Shown here one piece after another: positions 34,093-42,293 of a DNA stretch of 64,000 bases. Made by a program: the position numbers and the translations under genes. Position 1 is the first letter of the stretch, and each line of letters starts with the position of its first letter. Origin of the DNA: Anaerolineales bacterium (GTDB taxonomy: Bacteria; Chloroflexota; Anaerolineae; Anaerolineales; Villigracilaceae). The notes under the pieces are model-generated. The model did not search any database. It was not told the origin of the DNA and worked only from the letters and a program-made list of their open reading frames with translations. Location of the stretch: the NCBI GenBank assembly GCA_030583925.1, contig CP129482.1:1302001-1366000 (forward strand), given 5' to 3'.

Positions 34093-34739
34093 TGTAGATT
34101 CAACTCACAAGTGCAACTTTGAAGGTTGCTGAGAGGTAAGCTGGAGTAGGATAGTACTTCTTAGACGACCAAGTCAAAGGAGCGCTATGAGAACCTACCA
34201 CCAGTTTACCCAGACTCAATGATACCAGCTTTCCGCGTTGCGGAAAGCCAAACATTCACTCCAGGAGATAGCGGAGTTAGTTGGCGTACATAAATCAAGT
34301 GTCAGTCGTGAACTGAGACGCAATCGAGGTCAACGCAGCTACCATCCACAACAAGCCCATGAATTAGCAACCGAACGCAAACAGAAAGCTGTTCCGAGGC
34401 TCACAGCCAAGGTTTGGAAACTGGTAGAAAACCTGCTGAAACAAGATTGGAGCCCAGAACAAATTTCTGGCAGGCTGAAAAAGGAGCAGAGGATACGGAT
34501 CAGTCATGTCCAGGATAAGGTCACACCCTCACCTCGGATCATGGTAAGGAGTTTGCAGACCACGAATGGTTTGCTGCGGCAATATTTTCCCAAAAAGTCA
34601 GATTTCAAAAACATCTCCAAGAGAAAGATCAAACAGACCATCTCAAAGTTAAATCTCAGACCGCGCAAAACTCTTCGTTTCAAAACACCCTTTGATGTGT
34701 TCTATCATACAACTGTTGCACTTACTACTTGAATCTACA
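34093..34739 (+). mobile_element. Degraded IS30-family element
   Basis: Imperfect terminal inverted repeats bound the element: TGTAGATTCAACTCACAAGT at 34093 and the complement of TACTTGAATCTACA ending at 34739, matching at 21 of 25 positions. The span of 647 bases is well short of the roughly 1 kb of intact IS30 elements. It holds a broken transposase gene. Composition is more AT-rich than neighbouring genes. No clear target-site duplication could be read. Confidence 0.8.
34187..34732 (+). pseudogene. IS30 transposase remnant: nonsense codon plus internal deletions
   Basis: From ATG 34187 (behind AAAGGAG) the frame reads MRTYHQFTQTQ, then TGA at 34220-34222 where an Arg codon (CGA) is expected, then continues YQLSALRKAKHSL with the IS30 helix-turn-helix EIAELVGVHKSSVSREL. 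Homology runs to WSPEQISGRL and then most of the DDE core is gone. A fragment around 34529-34566 in another frame reads TSDHGKEFADHE, the second catalytic-Asp motif, and then NGLLRQYFPKK and the C-terminal LNLRPRKTLRFKTP resume. So at least two deletions and one stop have inactivated it. Confidence 0.85.
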
Positions 34740-35049
34740 CCCGCAAGTAATGTCTGTTTTTCTTTTTACCTTGTTGCGCAAGGAAAGGGGAGCTTAACCA
34801 GCGGTTAGACTAGACCTCTTTCAAAAATCCATCTGCCACAGAGAACACAGGGAAAAAGAGAATTTCTCAAAGGCCTCTGTGGACTCTGCGGCAGAGCAAG
34901 AAACACTTATGCAAGAGGTCAACTATATAAGACTCTATTTGGGTAGTTATATAGCCTGTATGTCGTATAACTGCATATGCTAGGCATTATGCGCCTGTTC
35001 AATTCTTGATAAAAGTTATGTTTTTAGGGGATATTCATAACTAGGGCAT
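34740..35049. other. 310-base intergenic region with a small palindromic element
   Basis: No gene is visible. A 108-base unit at 34813-34920 has terminal inverted repeats GACCTCTTTCA and TGCAAGAGGTC and holds a family C-like palindrome at 34839-34896 (GCCACAGAGAACACAGG to CTCTGTGGACTCTGCGGC). It looks like a miniature non-autonomous element. The rest is AT-rich and ends with the promoter of the rocB-like gene. Confidence 0.6.
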
Positions 35050-35063
35050 ATGCAGTTTTTCGG

Positions 35064-35069
35064 TACAAT
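35064..35069 (+). promoter_or_regulatory. -10 box of the rocB-like gene, close to the start codon
   Basis: TACAAT lies only seven bases before ATG 35077, so transcription would begin at or next to the start codon, giving a leaderless message. No good -35 hexamer is seen. The same -10 sequence occurs before nuoA. Confidence 0.4.
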
Positions 35070-35076
35070 TCAGGCG

Positions 35077-36813
35077 ATGGATAAAAAATCTTCCCGCTGG
35101 TTCGATTCGGTTTACGAATTCACAGAAACCTTGCTTGCTATCCCCTCGGCCAGCCCGGGGGCGGAGGGGGAGAACCGTTGTGCGGAAAAGATCGCAGAGT
35201 TATTGGCGGCGGATCGCGATGCGCTCCAGTCGATCTTCTGGGATACTGGCGATGGGCGGAAGAATATCGCTTGTTTGTTGAAGAGTCGAAACCCGAATAA
35301 TTCAGGCAAAACGACCGTTTTGATGAGTCACTTCGACACCGTCGGCGTGGATGCCTTCGGTCGCTTCGGCGATGCGAATCTTGCCTTCCGCCCGGCGGAG
35401 TTGGCTGAGGCGATGCGGACCAGCCTGAAGGGGAAACGACGCGACGCGTCCGAGGAGTCCTCGTTTCGGGTGTTGGAATCCGATGAATGGATGTTCGGAC
35501 GCGGCTCGGTGGATATGAAATCGGGTGTTGCAGTTAACATTGCATTGATGCGCGAGTTTGCGCGCCCGCGCGATGACGGGACGAGATTGATTGACGAACT
35601 TGCCGGCAATTTGCTGTTTCTTTCTTGTCCCGACGAAGAGACCGAATCGGCTGGCATCCTTTCGGCTGTTCCCGAATTGTTGAAACTGCGCGAACGGGAA
35701 GGTTTGGTCTATCTCGGCGTCGTCAACACGGATTACACCGCGCCGCGTGATGAAGACGAATCCGCGCGCTTCATTTACTCCGGCACGATCGGCAAACTGC
35801 TTCCGTCGTTTTACATCCTCGGTGTGCGGACTCACGTGGGCGAAGTGTTTCGCGGGGTGGACGCGGCGCACATCGCGGCGGAGTTGGTCAGCCGCATCAA
35901 CCTCAACGCCGAATGGATTGACGCGTGGCGAGGTTCGCTCGGTGGGGAGGAAATTACCGAAGTCGCGCCTCCGCCAGTCGCTTTGCAGATGCGCGATCTA
36001 AAACCGTCCTACAACGTGGAGACGGCGGGCGACGCGTTCGTTTACGTCAACTGGTTGACGTTGACAATGACGCCCGAACAAGCCATGCAAAAGATGAAAG
36101 ATACGGCGCGCGCTGCGCTCGAATCGGTACGCGAGGCAGTTGATGAGGCGTATAGGAAATTCGAGTCGCTTGGAGGGCAGGCACAGCCTCCGCCTGCGAC
36201 GACGGGACAGGTTCTCGACTATGAAACGCTACTCCGCGAGGCGGAAGTCCGTTGGCGCGCGGCGAATCAAGCCGGGGATTTTTCAGGGTGGGTAAGCGCA
36301 AAAGCCGACGAGTTTGCCAAAACAGCCAAAGACACTCGCGACTTGAGCCGCATGTTGATCGCGGAACTTGTCAGCGTCGCGCAGATCGGCGGTCCCGCCG
36401 TAGTGGTCTTTTTCTCGCCGCCGTATTATCCATCGGTGATGCCGCAAGAGAATGAGTTGACGCGCGCGGTCAGGTCGGCGCTGAAAGAACAAGACCAGCC
36501 GATCCAGTTGCGCGGGTTTTACCCGTATATTTCCGATCTGAGTTGTGTGCGGCTGGATGACGGTATCGAAGTTACCTCGGTGAAGAAGAACATGCCGTTA
36601 TTCGACTTGCGTGACGCGGCGCACGCGCTTTTCTACGCGTTGGATTCGGCGAAGTTGAACGACATCCGCGCGCTGGGTTGCCCGGTCGTCAACATCGGTC
36701 CCTTCGGGAGCGACGCGCATGGGTTGTACGAACGCGTGCACATGCCGTATTCGTTCGAGACCGTTCCACAACTTATTTTCGATACGATTTGTAACACGCT
36801 TACCGCGGCATGA
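35077..36813 (+). CDS. rocB: M20-family peptidase, RocB-like
   Basis: A zinc-dependent M20 amidohydrolase/peptidase resembling RocB, an arginine-utilisation protein of Bacillus whose exact reaction is unclear. The 578-residue protein shows the metal-site motifs HFDTVG, GRGSVDMKSG (Asp ligand), DEETES (catalytic and ligand Glu) and a late HGLYERVHMP. RocB-type proteins are longer than ordinary M20 peptidases, as here. ATG 35050 is also in frame, but a TACAAT box between the two favours 35077. Alanine dehydrogenase follows closely, so the pair may serve amino-acid catabolism. Confidence 0.8.
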   Translation: MDKKSSRWFDSVYEFTETLLAIPSASPGAEGENRCAEKIAELLAADRDALQSIFWDTGDGRKNIACLLKSRNPNNSGKTTVLMSHFDTVGVDAFGRFGDANLAFRPAELAEAMRTSLKGKRRDASEESSFRVLESDEWMFGRGSVDMKSGVAVNIALMREFARPRDDGTRLIDELAGNLLFLSCPDEETESAGILSAVPELLKLREREGLVYLGVVNTDYTAPRDEDESARFIYSGTIGKLLPSFYILGVRTHVGEVFRGVDAAHIAAELVSRINLNAEWIDAWRGSLGGEEITEVAPPPVALQMRDLKPSYNVETAGDAFVYVNWLTLTMTPEQAMQKMKDTARAALESVREAVDEAYRKFESLGGQAQPPPATTGQVLDYETLLREAEVRWRAANQAGDFSGWVSAKADEFAKTAKDTRDLSRMLIAELVSVAQIGGPAVVVFFSPPYYPSVMPQENELTRAVRSALKEQDQPIQLRGFYPYISDLSCVRLDDGIEVTSVKKNMPLFDLRDAAHALFYALDSAKLNDIRALGCPVVNIGPFGSDAHGLYERVHMPYSFETVPQLIFDTICNTLTAA

Positions 36814-36832
36814 AAGGATATGGAGAAATACT

Positions 36833-37912
36833 ATGATCATCGGCATTCCAAAAGAGACTCGTCCGTTCGAGTATCGCGTGGGGCTTTCGCCTGCCGGGGC
36901 TGAGATCCTCGTCCAAAACGGGCATCAGGTATACGTCGAAAAAGACGCGGGCAGTGAGGCTGGATTCAAAGATAGCGAGTACGAATCCGCCGGGGCGCGC
37001 ATCGTCTATTCGGGAGAGGAAGTCTTCGCCCGCGCCGATCTGGTGTTGAAAGTGGCGCGTCCGTTGAAATCTGAGTTGGACTGGGTCAAGCCTGGCGCGG
37101 CGATCACTGGCTTACTGCATCTTTCCGCCGCGCGGCGCGATAAAGTGGAAACCCTGCTTGAAAAAAAGATCACCTCCATCGCGTATGAGCAAATTCAACT
37201 GCCCGATGGAACGCTTCCGCTACTGCGGCCGTTCAGCCAGATCGGCGGGAGCATGGCGGCGCAGGTGGCGGCGCGGCTATTGCAAAATAATTGGGGCGGC
37301 AAGGGAATTTTGCTCAGCGGCGTGCCGAGTGTCCCGCCCGCCGAAGTTTTGATCCTGGGTTCGGGCATTGTTGGCACGTATGCCGCGCAGGCGTTTATCG
37401 GCTTGGGCGCGCACGTAACCGTCATCGGCGACGACATCGTGAGTTTGCAAAAAATTTCCGACCGTTTTCCCGGCATCGTCACGATGATGTCCACTAAGCG
37501 TAACATCGAACGCGCAACCATGTATGCGGATGTGGTCGTCGGCGCGGTGCTGGTGATCGGCGAACGCGCTCCGATTCTGGTAACGCGTGACATGCTCCGC
37601 GCGATGAAGCCGCGCTCTGTGTTGATAGATGTGAGCATTGACCAAGGCGGCTGTTTTGAAACCTCGCGCCCGACCACGCATGATCAACCCACCTTCGTGG
37701 ATGAAGGCATCGTTCACTATTGTGTGCCGAATATGCCCGGCGTGGTGGCGCGCACCGCGACGCACGCGTTCGTCAACACTGCCATGCCGTATCTCGTCCG
37801 TTTGGCGAACGAAGGCGTTGACGCCGCGCTTGCCAGCGACCCCGCGCTCGAAAAAGGCGTCAACACGCATCAGGGCCGGCTCGTTCATTTGACATTGCTG
37901 AAGGAGCGCTAA
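36833..37912 (+). CDS. ald: Alanine dehydrogenase
   Basis: This enzyme interconverts L-alanine with pyruvate and ammonia using NAD. The 359-residue protein starts IIGIPKETRPFEYRVGLSP, typical of the family, carries KVARP with the substrate-binding Lys, LLHLSA with the catalytic His, and the NAD-binding LGSGIVGTYAAQAF. The C-terminal VPNMPGVVARTATHAFVN is also typical. GGAG seven bases before ATG 36833 fixes the start. It is two bases from the next gene and lies in a run of genes around pyruvate and acyl-CoA (CoA-transferase, pyruvate kinase), so the product pyruvate fits its neighbours. Confidence 0.9.
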   Translation: MIIGIPKETRPFEYRVGLSPAGAEILVQNGHQVYVEKDAGSEAGFKDSEYESAGARIVYSGEEVFARADLVLKVARPLKSELDWVKPGAAITGLLHLSAARRDKVETLLEKKITSIAYEQIQLPDGTLPLLRPFSQIGGSMAAQVAARLLQNNWGGKGILLSGVPSVPPAEVLILGSGIVGTYAAQAFIGLGAHVTVIGDDIVSLQKISDRFPGIVTMMSTKRNIERATMYADVVVGAVLVIGERAPILVTRDMLRAMKPRSVLIDVSIDQGGCFETSRPTTHDQPTFVDEGIVHYCVPNMPGVVARTATHAFVNTAMPYLVRLANEGVDAALASDPALEKGVNTHQGRLVHLTLLKER

Positions 37913-37913
37913 G

Positions 37914-39224
37914 ATGGATTGGACAAAAATTTACGAGTCACGCGTCACGTCCGCCCAAGAAGCGGTGAAAGCGGTCAAGTCTGGCGCCCGCGTCTTTCTG
38001 ACGGGCAACGTGTCTGTCCCGCGAAAATTGCTCGATGCGTTGGTGGACTACGCCCCGCATCTTTCCGACGTGGAGGTCTGCCAGGCGCTGACGATCGGTC
38101 CCGCCGATTACGTCAAACCCGAACTCGATGGACACTTACGCGTGAACACGATGTTCATCAGCGCCAACGTCCGCCGAGCGGTGCAAGCCGGTCAAGCGGA
38201 TTTCACCCCGGTTCTTCTTTCGGAATTTCCTCTGCTCTTCAAGCGCGGCATTCTCCCGCTGGAAGTCGCGCTGATCCATGTTTCGCCGCCGGACGAACAC
38301 GGCTTTTGCAGTTTAGGTGTGGAAGTCGGTCTGACCAAGTCTGCCGCTGAAACCGCGAAGATCATTATCGCCGAAGTGAATCAACAGATGCCGCGCACGC
38401 TGGGCGACGCGTTCATTCACGTGAGCCGTTTGAATTACATCGTTCCCGTAGACTATCCCATCGTGGAAATGGCGATGGGAGAAGAAGGCAACCCGGAGAT
38501 CGTCGAGAAGATCGCGGGCTACATCGCGGAACTCATCCCCGACGGCGCGACTATGCAAATGGGAATCGGCGCCATCCCCGACGCGGTCTTGAAATATCTA
38601 CGCAACAAGAAAGACCTTGGCGTGCACAGCGAGTTATTTTCGGACGGCGTGATCGAACTCGTCAACGAAGGCGTGTTGACCGGCGCGCGCAAATCCTTGC
38701 ATCCGGGCAAGATCATCGCGGGCTTCATCCTCGGCACGAAAAAACTGTACGATTGGGTGGACGACAATCCGCTTATCGAGTTGCACCGCACGGAATACAT
38801 TAACGATCCGTTTATCATCGCGCAGAACGAGCGCATGGTAGCGATCAATTCCGCTATCGAGATAGACCTCACCGGTCAGGTCTGTGCCGACAGCATCGGA
38901 CCCAAGTTGTACAGCGGCGTAGGCGGGCAGTTGGATTTTATCTACGGCGCGTCGCGGTCGAAGGGCGGAGTCCCCATCATTGCCCTGCCAAGCACGACCA
39001 CATTGAAAGATGGTACACTCGTGACGCGCATCGCGTCCATGTTGAAGCAAGGCGCGGGTGTGGTGACCAGCCGCAATCACGTCCGATTCGTGGTGACCGA
39101 GTACGGCATCGCCGATTTGTACGGCAAATCCATCCGCGAGCGCGCCAAACAGTTGATCGGTATCGCGCATCCCGATTTCCGCGCGGAGTTGGAGAAGCAG
39201 GCACAGGAATTGCATTATCTATAA
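37914..39224 (+). CDS. Acetyl-CoA hydrolase/transferase-family CoA-transferase
   Basis: A 436-residue enzyme of the family that includes 4-hydroxybutyrate CoA-transferase and acetyl-CoA hydrolase/succinyl-CoA transferases. The catalytic Glu is in GVHSELFSDG near residue 242; GIGAIPDAVLKYL precedes it and the CoA-binding loop near GGQLDFIYGASRSKGG follows. ATG comes one base after the stop of ald, so the genes are co-transcribed. It could interconvert acetyl-CoA with acetate by CoA exchange during fermentation. Exact acyl substrates are not readable. Confidence 0.88.
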   Translation: MDWTKIYESRVTSAQEAVKAVKSGARVFLTGNVSVPRKLLDALVDYAPHLSDVEVCQALTIGPADYVKPELDGHLRVNTMFISANVRRAVQAGQADFTPVLLSEFPLLFKRGILPLEVALIHVSPPDEHGFCSLGVEVGLTKSAAETAKIIIAEVNQQMPRTLGDAFIHVSRLNYIVPVDYPIVEMAMGEEGNPEIVEKIAGYIAELIPDGATMQMGIGAIPDAVLKYLRNKKDLGVHSELFSDGVIELVNEGVLTGARKSLHPGKIIAGFILGTKKLYDWVDDNPLIELHRTEYINDPFIIAQNERMVAINSAIEIDLTGQVCADSIGPKLYSGVGGQLDFIYGASRSKGGVPIIALPSTTTLKDGTLVTRIASMLKQGAGVVTSRNHVRFVVTEYGIADLYGKSIRERAKQLIGIAHPDFRAELEKQAQELHYL

Positions 39225-39250
39225 ACGACGGACGATAATCAACCGCAGTA

Positions 39251-39297
39251 ACTCACCGCAGAATGTGGTATTCTTCTCTGCGGTGAGTTTATTTTTA
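39251..39297 (+). terminator. Intrinsic terminator after the CoA-transferase gene
   Basis: ACTCACCGCAGA (39251-39262) pairs with TCTGCGGTGAGT (39277-39288) over 12 bp and is followed by TTATTTTTATT. It ends the rocB-ald-CoA-transferase run; pyruvate kinase starts at 39309. Confidence 0.75.
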
Positions 39298-39308
39298 TTG
39301 AGGATGAT

Positions 39309-40748
39309 ATGACGAGGAATGTAAAGATCGTAGCCACAGTGGGACCTGCCAGCCAGAGCGAAGACGTTCTTGAACAACTGATCCGAGCGGGTGTGAATGT
39401 GGCGCGCTTGAATTTTTCGCATGGCACACATGAGCAACACGCCGAGAGTGTCGCGTTGATTCGTAAAGTTTCGGAGCGTCTCGGAGTCCCGGTTGGCATT
39501 TTGCAGGACTTGCAAGGACCGAAGATTCGCGTTGGCGAATTGGGCTCTGTAATGCAACTTGCCGAAAATGAGCAAGTATTTTTGTACGCAACGGGGACAA
39601 CTCCTCCAAACGGTGATGGACAAAAAATCCCTGTGGATTTTCGACAACTTTTCGATTCCGCCCGACCTTCGGATCGGCTCTTGCTCGATGACGGTCGTCT
39701 CGCACTTGAAGTGGTTTCCGTCAAGGATCGCAACGCGCTGGCGGCGAAGGTGATCGTCGGCGGTTCGCTGTCGTCGCATAAGGGGATCAATTTACCCGGC
39801 ATTCACTTGCGAATTGCGGGCTTCACCGAAAAGGATGAAGCCGATCTCGCGTTCGGCATCTCGCAAAACGTGGACGCGGTCGCCGTTTCGTTTGTGCGCA
39901 GCGCGGATGACGTGAAGAAAGTCCGCTATGCGATGGAGAGATTGTCGAACGGCAAACGCCTGCCGATGTTGATCGCCAAACTCGAAAAACCTGAAGCGAT
40001 GGATAACCTCGACACAATTCTCGACAATGTGGACGGCGTGATGGTGGCGCGCGGCGACCTCGGCGTGGAACTTCCGCCGGAGCGCGTGCCGGCTTTGCAA
40101 AAACATATCATCCGCGCGGCGAACGCACGCGCCAAATTAGTGATTACCGCGACCCAAATGCTGGAATCTATGATCACGAATCCGCTTCCCACGCGGGCAG
40201 AGGCGTCGGATGTCGCGAACGCCGTCTTTGACGGGACTGACGCGGTGATGTTGTCCGCTGAATCCGCTTCGGGGAAATATCCCGTTGAGTCGGTCCAAAT
40301 GATGGATCGAATCGTGCGCGAAGCCGAGTCGCATTTTAGGGAATGGGGGATGGAGCAAACTGTGAGCGGCTTCGAGCAGAGCGACGCGGCTTCGATGGCG
40401 CGCGCCGCGCAAGCGCTGGCGAACGATAAGAACGTCACGGCAGTGGCGTGTTTCACTACGCAAGGGCGAACCGCCTGGCTGATGTCTAAAATTCGGCCGC
40501 GTGTGCCTGTGCTGGCTTTCACGCCGGACGATGAGACGTATCATCGGTTGGCGTTTCTATGGGGCGTGCAACCCCAACTTGTCCCGTTTGCGAATTCGCT
40601 CGAAGAAATGCTCGATTTCGTGGACGCGGAATTGATCCGTTCAGACGTTGTGCGTTCCGGCGACCAGGTTGTGTTGGTGTGCGGCTATCCCGTTGGTTCT
40701 GTGCGTCCGCCGAACATGGCGTTGTTGCATACGGTAGGGGAGCATTAG
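39309..40748 (+). CDS. pyk: Pyruvate kinase
   Basis: Pyruvate kinase makes ATP and pyruvate from phosphoenolpyruvate in lower glycolysis. The 479-residue protein has the N-terminal KIVATVGPAS, ARLNFSHGTHEQH, the catalytic Lys in IAKLEKPEAM, the metal-binding ARGDLGVELPPERV and the QMLESM and AEASDVANAVFDGTDAVMLS motifs. The C-terminal regulatory domain is about residues 350-479. GAGGATGAT before the ATG gives the ribosome site. It is complete and conventional. Confidence 0.96.
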   Translation: MTRNVKIVATVGPASQSEDVLEQLIRAGVNVARLNFSHGTHEQHAESVALIRKVSERLGVPVGILQDLQGPKIRVGELGSVMQLAENEQVFLYATGTTPPNGDGQKIPVDFRQLFDSARPSDRLLLDDGRLALEVVSVKDRNALAAKVIVGGSLSSHKGINLPGIHLRIAGFTEKDEADLAFGISQNVDAVAVSFVRSADDVKKVRYAMERLSNGKRLPMLIAKLEKPEAMDNLDTILDNVDGVMVARGDLGVELPPERVPALQKHIIRAANARAKLVITATQMLESMITNPLPTRAEASDVANAVFDGTDAVMLSAESASGKYPVESVQMMDRIVREAESHFREWGMEQTVSGFEQSDAASMARAAQALANDKNVTAVACFTTQGRTAWLMSKIRPRVPVLAFTPDDETYHRLAFLWGVQPQLVPFANSLEEMLDFVDAELIRSDVVRSGDQVVLVCGYPVGSVRPPNMALLHTVGEH

Positions 40749-40755
40749 ATGATTC

Positions 40756-40886
40756 GTTGGTCGAGCAGTCCCGCGAAACGTGTCGCGGAACTACTTGACC
40801 AAGAGGTTGCGTAAAAGCGAAAAGCAACTTGAACAGCGGCGGTTTCGATACGCCCTTCGCTAGCGCTTCGGGCTACTCAACTGCCG
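40756..40886. repeat. Palindromic repeat family A, inverted pair
   Basis: Copies at 40756-40803 (GTTGGTCGAGCAG to CTACTTGACCAAG) and 40836-40886 (CAGCGGCGGTTTCGATACGC to CTACTCAACTGCCG) flank a short spacer. The right copy overlaps the last codons of the DMT transporter on the minus strand. Confidence 0.75.
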
Positions 40887-41758
40887 TACTCTCTTGTTGA
40901 AATCAAAATCCCAATCCCGATCAACACGCCGCCGAACAAGAACAGCGGCGTGATCGTTTCGCTCAAGAATAACCAGCCGAGCAGGGTCCCGACGACGGGT
41001 TGCGCGAAGAACGTCAACGAGGCGACCGTGGCGGGCAGTTCTTTGAACGCGTAATTCCACAAGAACATGGCAATGGCGGTCGAGATGATGCCGAGGAAGA
41101 GAATCCCGCCGATGATGCCGACAGTGATCTCGCCGATTCCGTGCGTCGAGATTTCTCTAAATCCCAATATTGCCGATGAGGGAATCCCTCCCAACAACAT
41201 GACCGCACTGGTTGTGAGCAAGTCCATGTTCGATGCGGTCTTTCGTACAAGCACGGAATACAACGCCCAAGTGAGACCCGCGAAGAACAAAAGCAGGTTT
41301 CCTGAAAATAAGGAAGGGGATAATTGCGCCGTGCGCGGATCAATGACCGCTAGCACGCCGAGGGTTGAAATTGCCAACGCGAGAATTTGACGTCCCGTTA
41401 TTTTCTCTCGAAGCAAGACAAACGCGAACAAAAGAACAAAAGCGGGCGTAGCGGAGGTGATCAACGCGCCGTTCGACGCTGACGATAATTTTGTCCCTGT
41501 GAATTGGAAGCCGAGCGAAACCCCATATCCCACCACGCCGACGAGGAAACACTGAAGAATCTGTTTGCGCGTGAGCGGCGCGTTCGGCTTACGGAGCCAG
41601 ATCACAACCGCGAGGGAAAGGAATCCCAGCGCGAGGCGGAGAGTCAACAACGCGAATGGGGGGATGACTTCTAGCACGACTTTGCTGACCACGTACATGC
41701 CGCCCCAAATAGACGCCGCGCCAAGTCCGCATAGGAGGGCGATTACTTTTTTGTTCAT
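40877..41758 (-). CDS. DMT-superfamily (EamA) transporter
   Basis: A membrane exporter of the drug/metabolite transporter family with ten predicted helices arranged as two EamA repeats. The 293-residue protein has the family start ALLCGLGAASIWGGMYVVSK and, in repeat two, FFAGLTWALYSVLVRK. Members export amino acids, metabolites or drugs; the substrate cannot be predicted. The stop lies within a family A repeat. It is convergent with pyruvate kinase and is followed upstream on the same strand by arfB. Confidence 0.87.
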   Translation of the reverse strand: MNKKVIALLCGLGAASIWGGMYVVSKVVLEVIPPFALLTLRLALGFLSLAVVIWLRKPNAPLTRKQILQCFLVGVVGYGVSLGFQFTGTKLSSASNGALITSATPAFVLLFAFVLLREKITGRQILALAISTLGVLAVIDPRTAQLSPSLFSGNLLLFFAGLTWALYSVLVRKTASNMDLLTTSAVMLLGGIPSSAILGFREISTHGIGEITVGIIGGILFLGIISTAIAMFLWNYAFKELPATVASLTFFAQPVVGTLLGWLFLSETITPLFLFGGVLIGIGILISTREYGS

Positions 41759-41788
41759 GAAGCGGGGATTATAACTGGCGCAAGCGGA

Positions 41789-42205
41789 TCATTCGAACGA
41801 TTTGCTCTGCCTGCTCCTTTTGATCTCCCCTCGTTGCTTTTTAGATTGCAGTCGTTTTTCTTTCGACGCTTTTGACGGTTTTGTCTTTTTGCGCGCCCTA
41901 GGCTTGACTGCCGCTTTGCGAAGCAGCCCGACGAGCCGTTGGATCGCATCTTCCCGGTTCTGCTCCTGCGTGCGGAAATGTTTCGCCTCGATCAGCACAA
42001 TCCCTTCGCTGGTCGCGCGTTTCCCCGCGATGTGAAGCAGTCGAGTTTTCACGTCTTCGGGCAGCGACGAAGCGCGCACATCAAATCGCAACTGCACCGC
42101 GGTCGCGACCTTATTGACATTCTGCCCGCCCGGTCCCGAGGCGCGGACGTAGTCGAAACGCAGTTCGTTTTCACTGATTTTTATTGAGGGAGAAATTTCG
42201 AGCAT
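41789..42205 (-). CDS. arfB: Peptidyl-tRNA hydrolase ArfB (ribosome rescue)
   Basis: ArfB releases nascent chains from ribosomes stalled without a stop codon. The 138-residue protein has the RF-1-type catalytic motif SGPGGQNVNKV with GGQ at residues 26-28, and a long Lys/Arg-rich C-terminal tail (from about 98) that in this family enters the empty mRNA channel. It lacks the codon-recognition domains of full release factors. Start at 42205 gives the normal N-terminus. A large palindrome lies between it and korB. Confidence 0.9.
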   Translation of the reverse strand: MLEISPSIKISENELRFDYVRASGPGGQNVNKVATAVQLRFDVRASSLPEDVKTRLLHIAGKRATSEGIVLIEAKHFRTQEQNREDAIQRLVGLLRKAAVKPRARKKTKPSKASKEKRLQSKKQRGEIKRSRQSKSFE

Positions 42206-42216
42206 GGCAGAAGTAT

Positions 42217-42293
42217 AACCCCCACGCGCCTTTAGCGTCCTCCCTCAATCCAACGAACTTCAGTCGGAATGAGGGAGGAGGAAGGCTGGGGGT
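42217..42293. repeat. Long imperfect palindrome between korB and arfB
   Basis: AACCCCCACGC at the left pairs with GCTGGGGGT at the right, and CCTCCCTCA pairs with TGAGGGAGG nearer the centre. It could terminate the korB transcript on the minus strand, though no long T-run is present. It resembles, in style, the palindrome inside the gene at 52907-54358. Confidence 0.55.
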
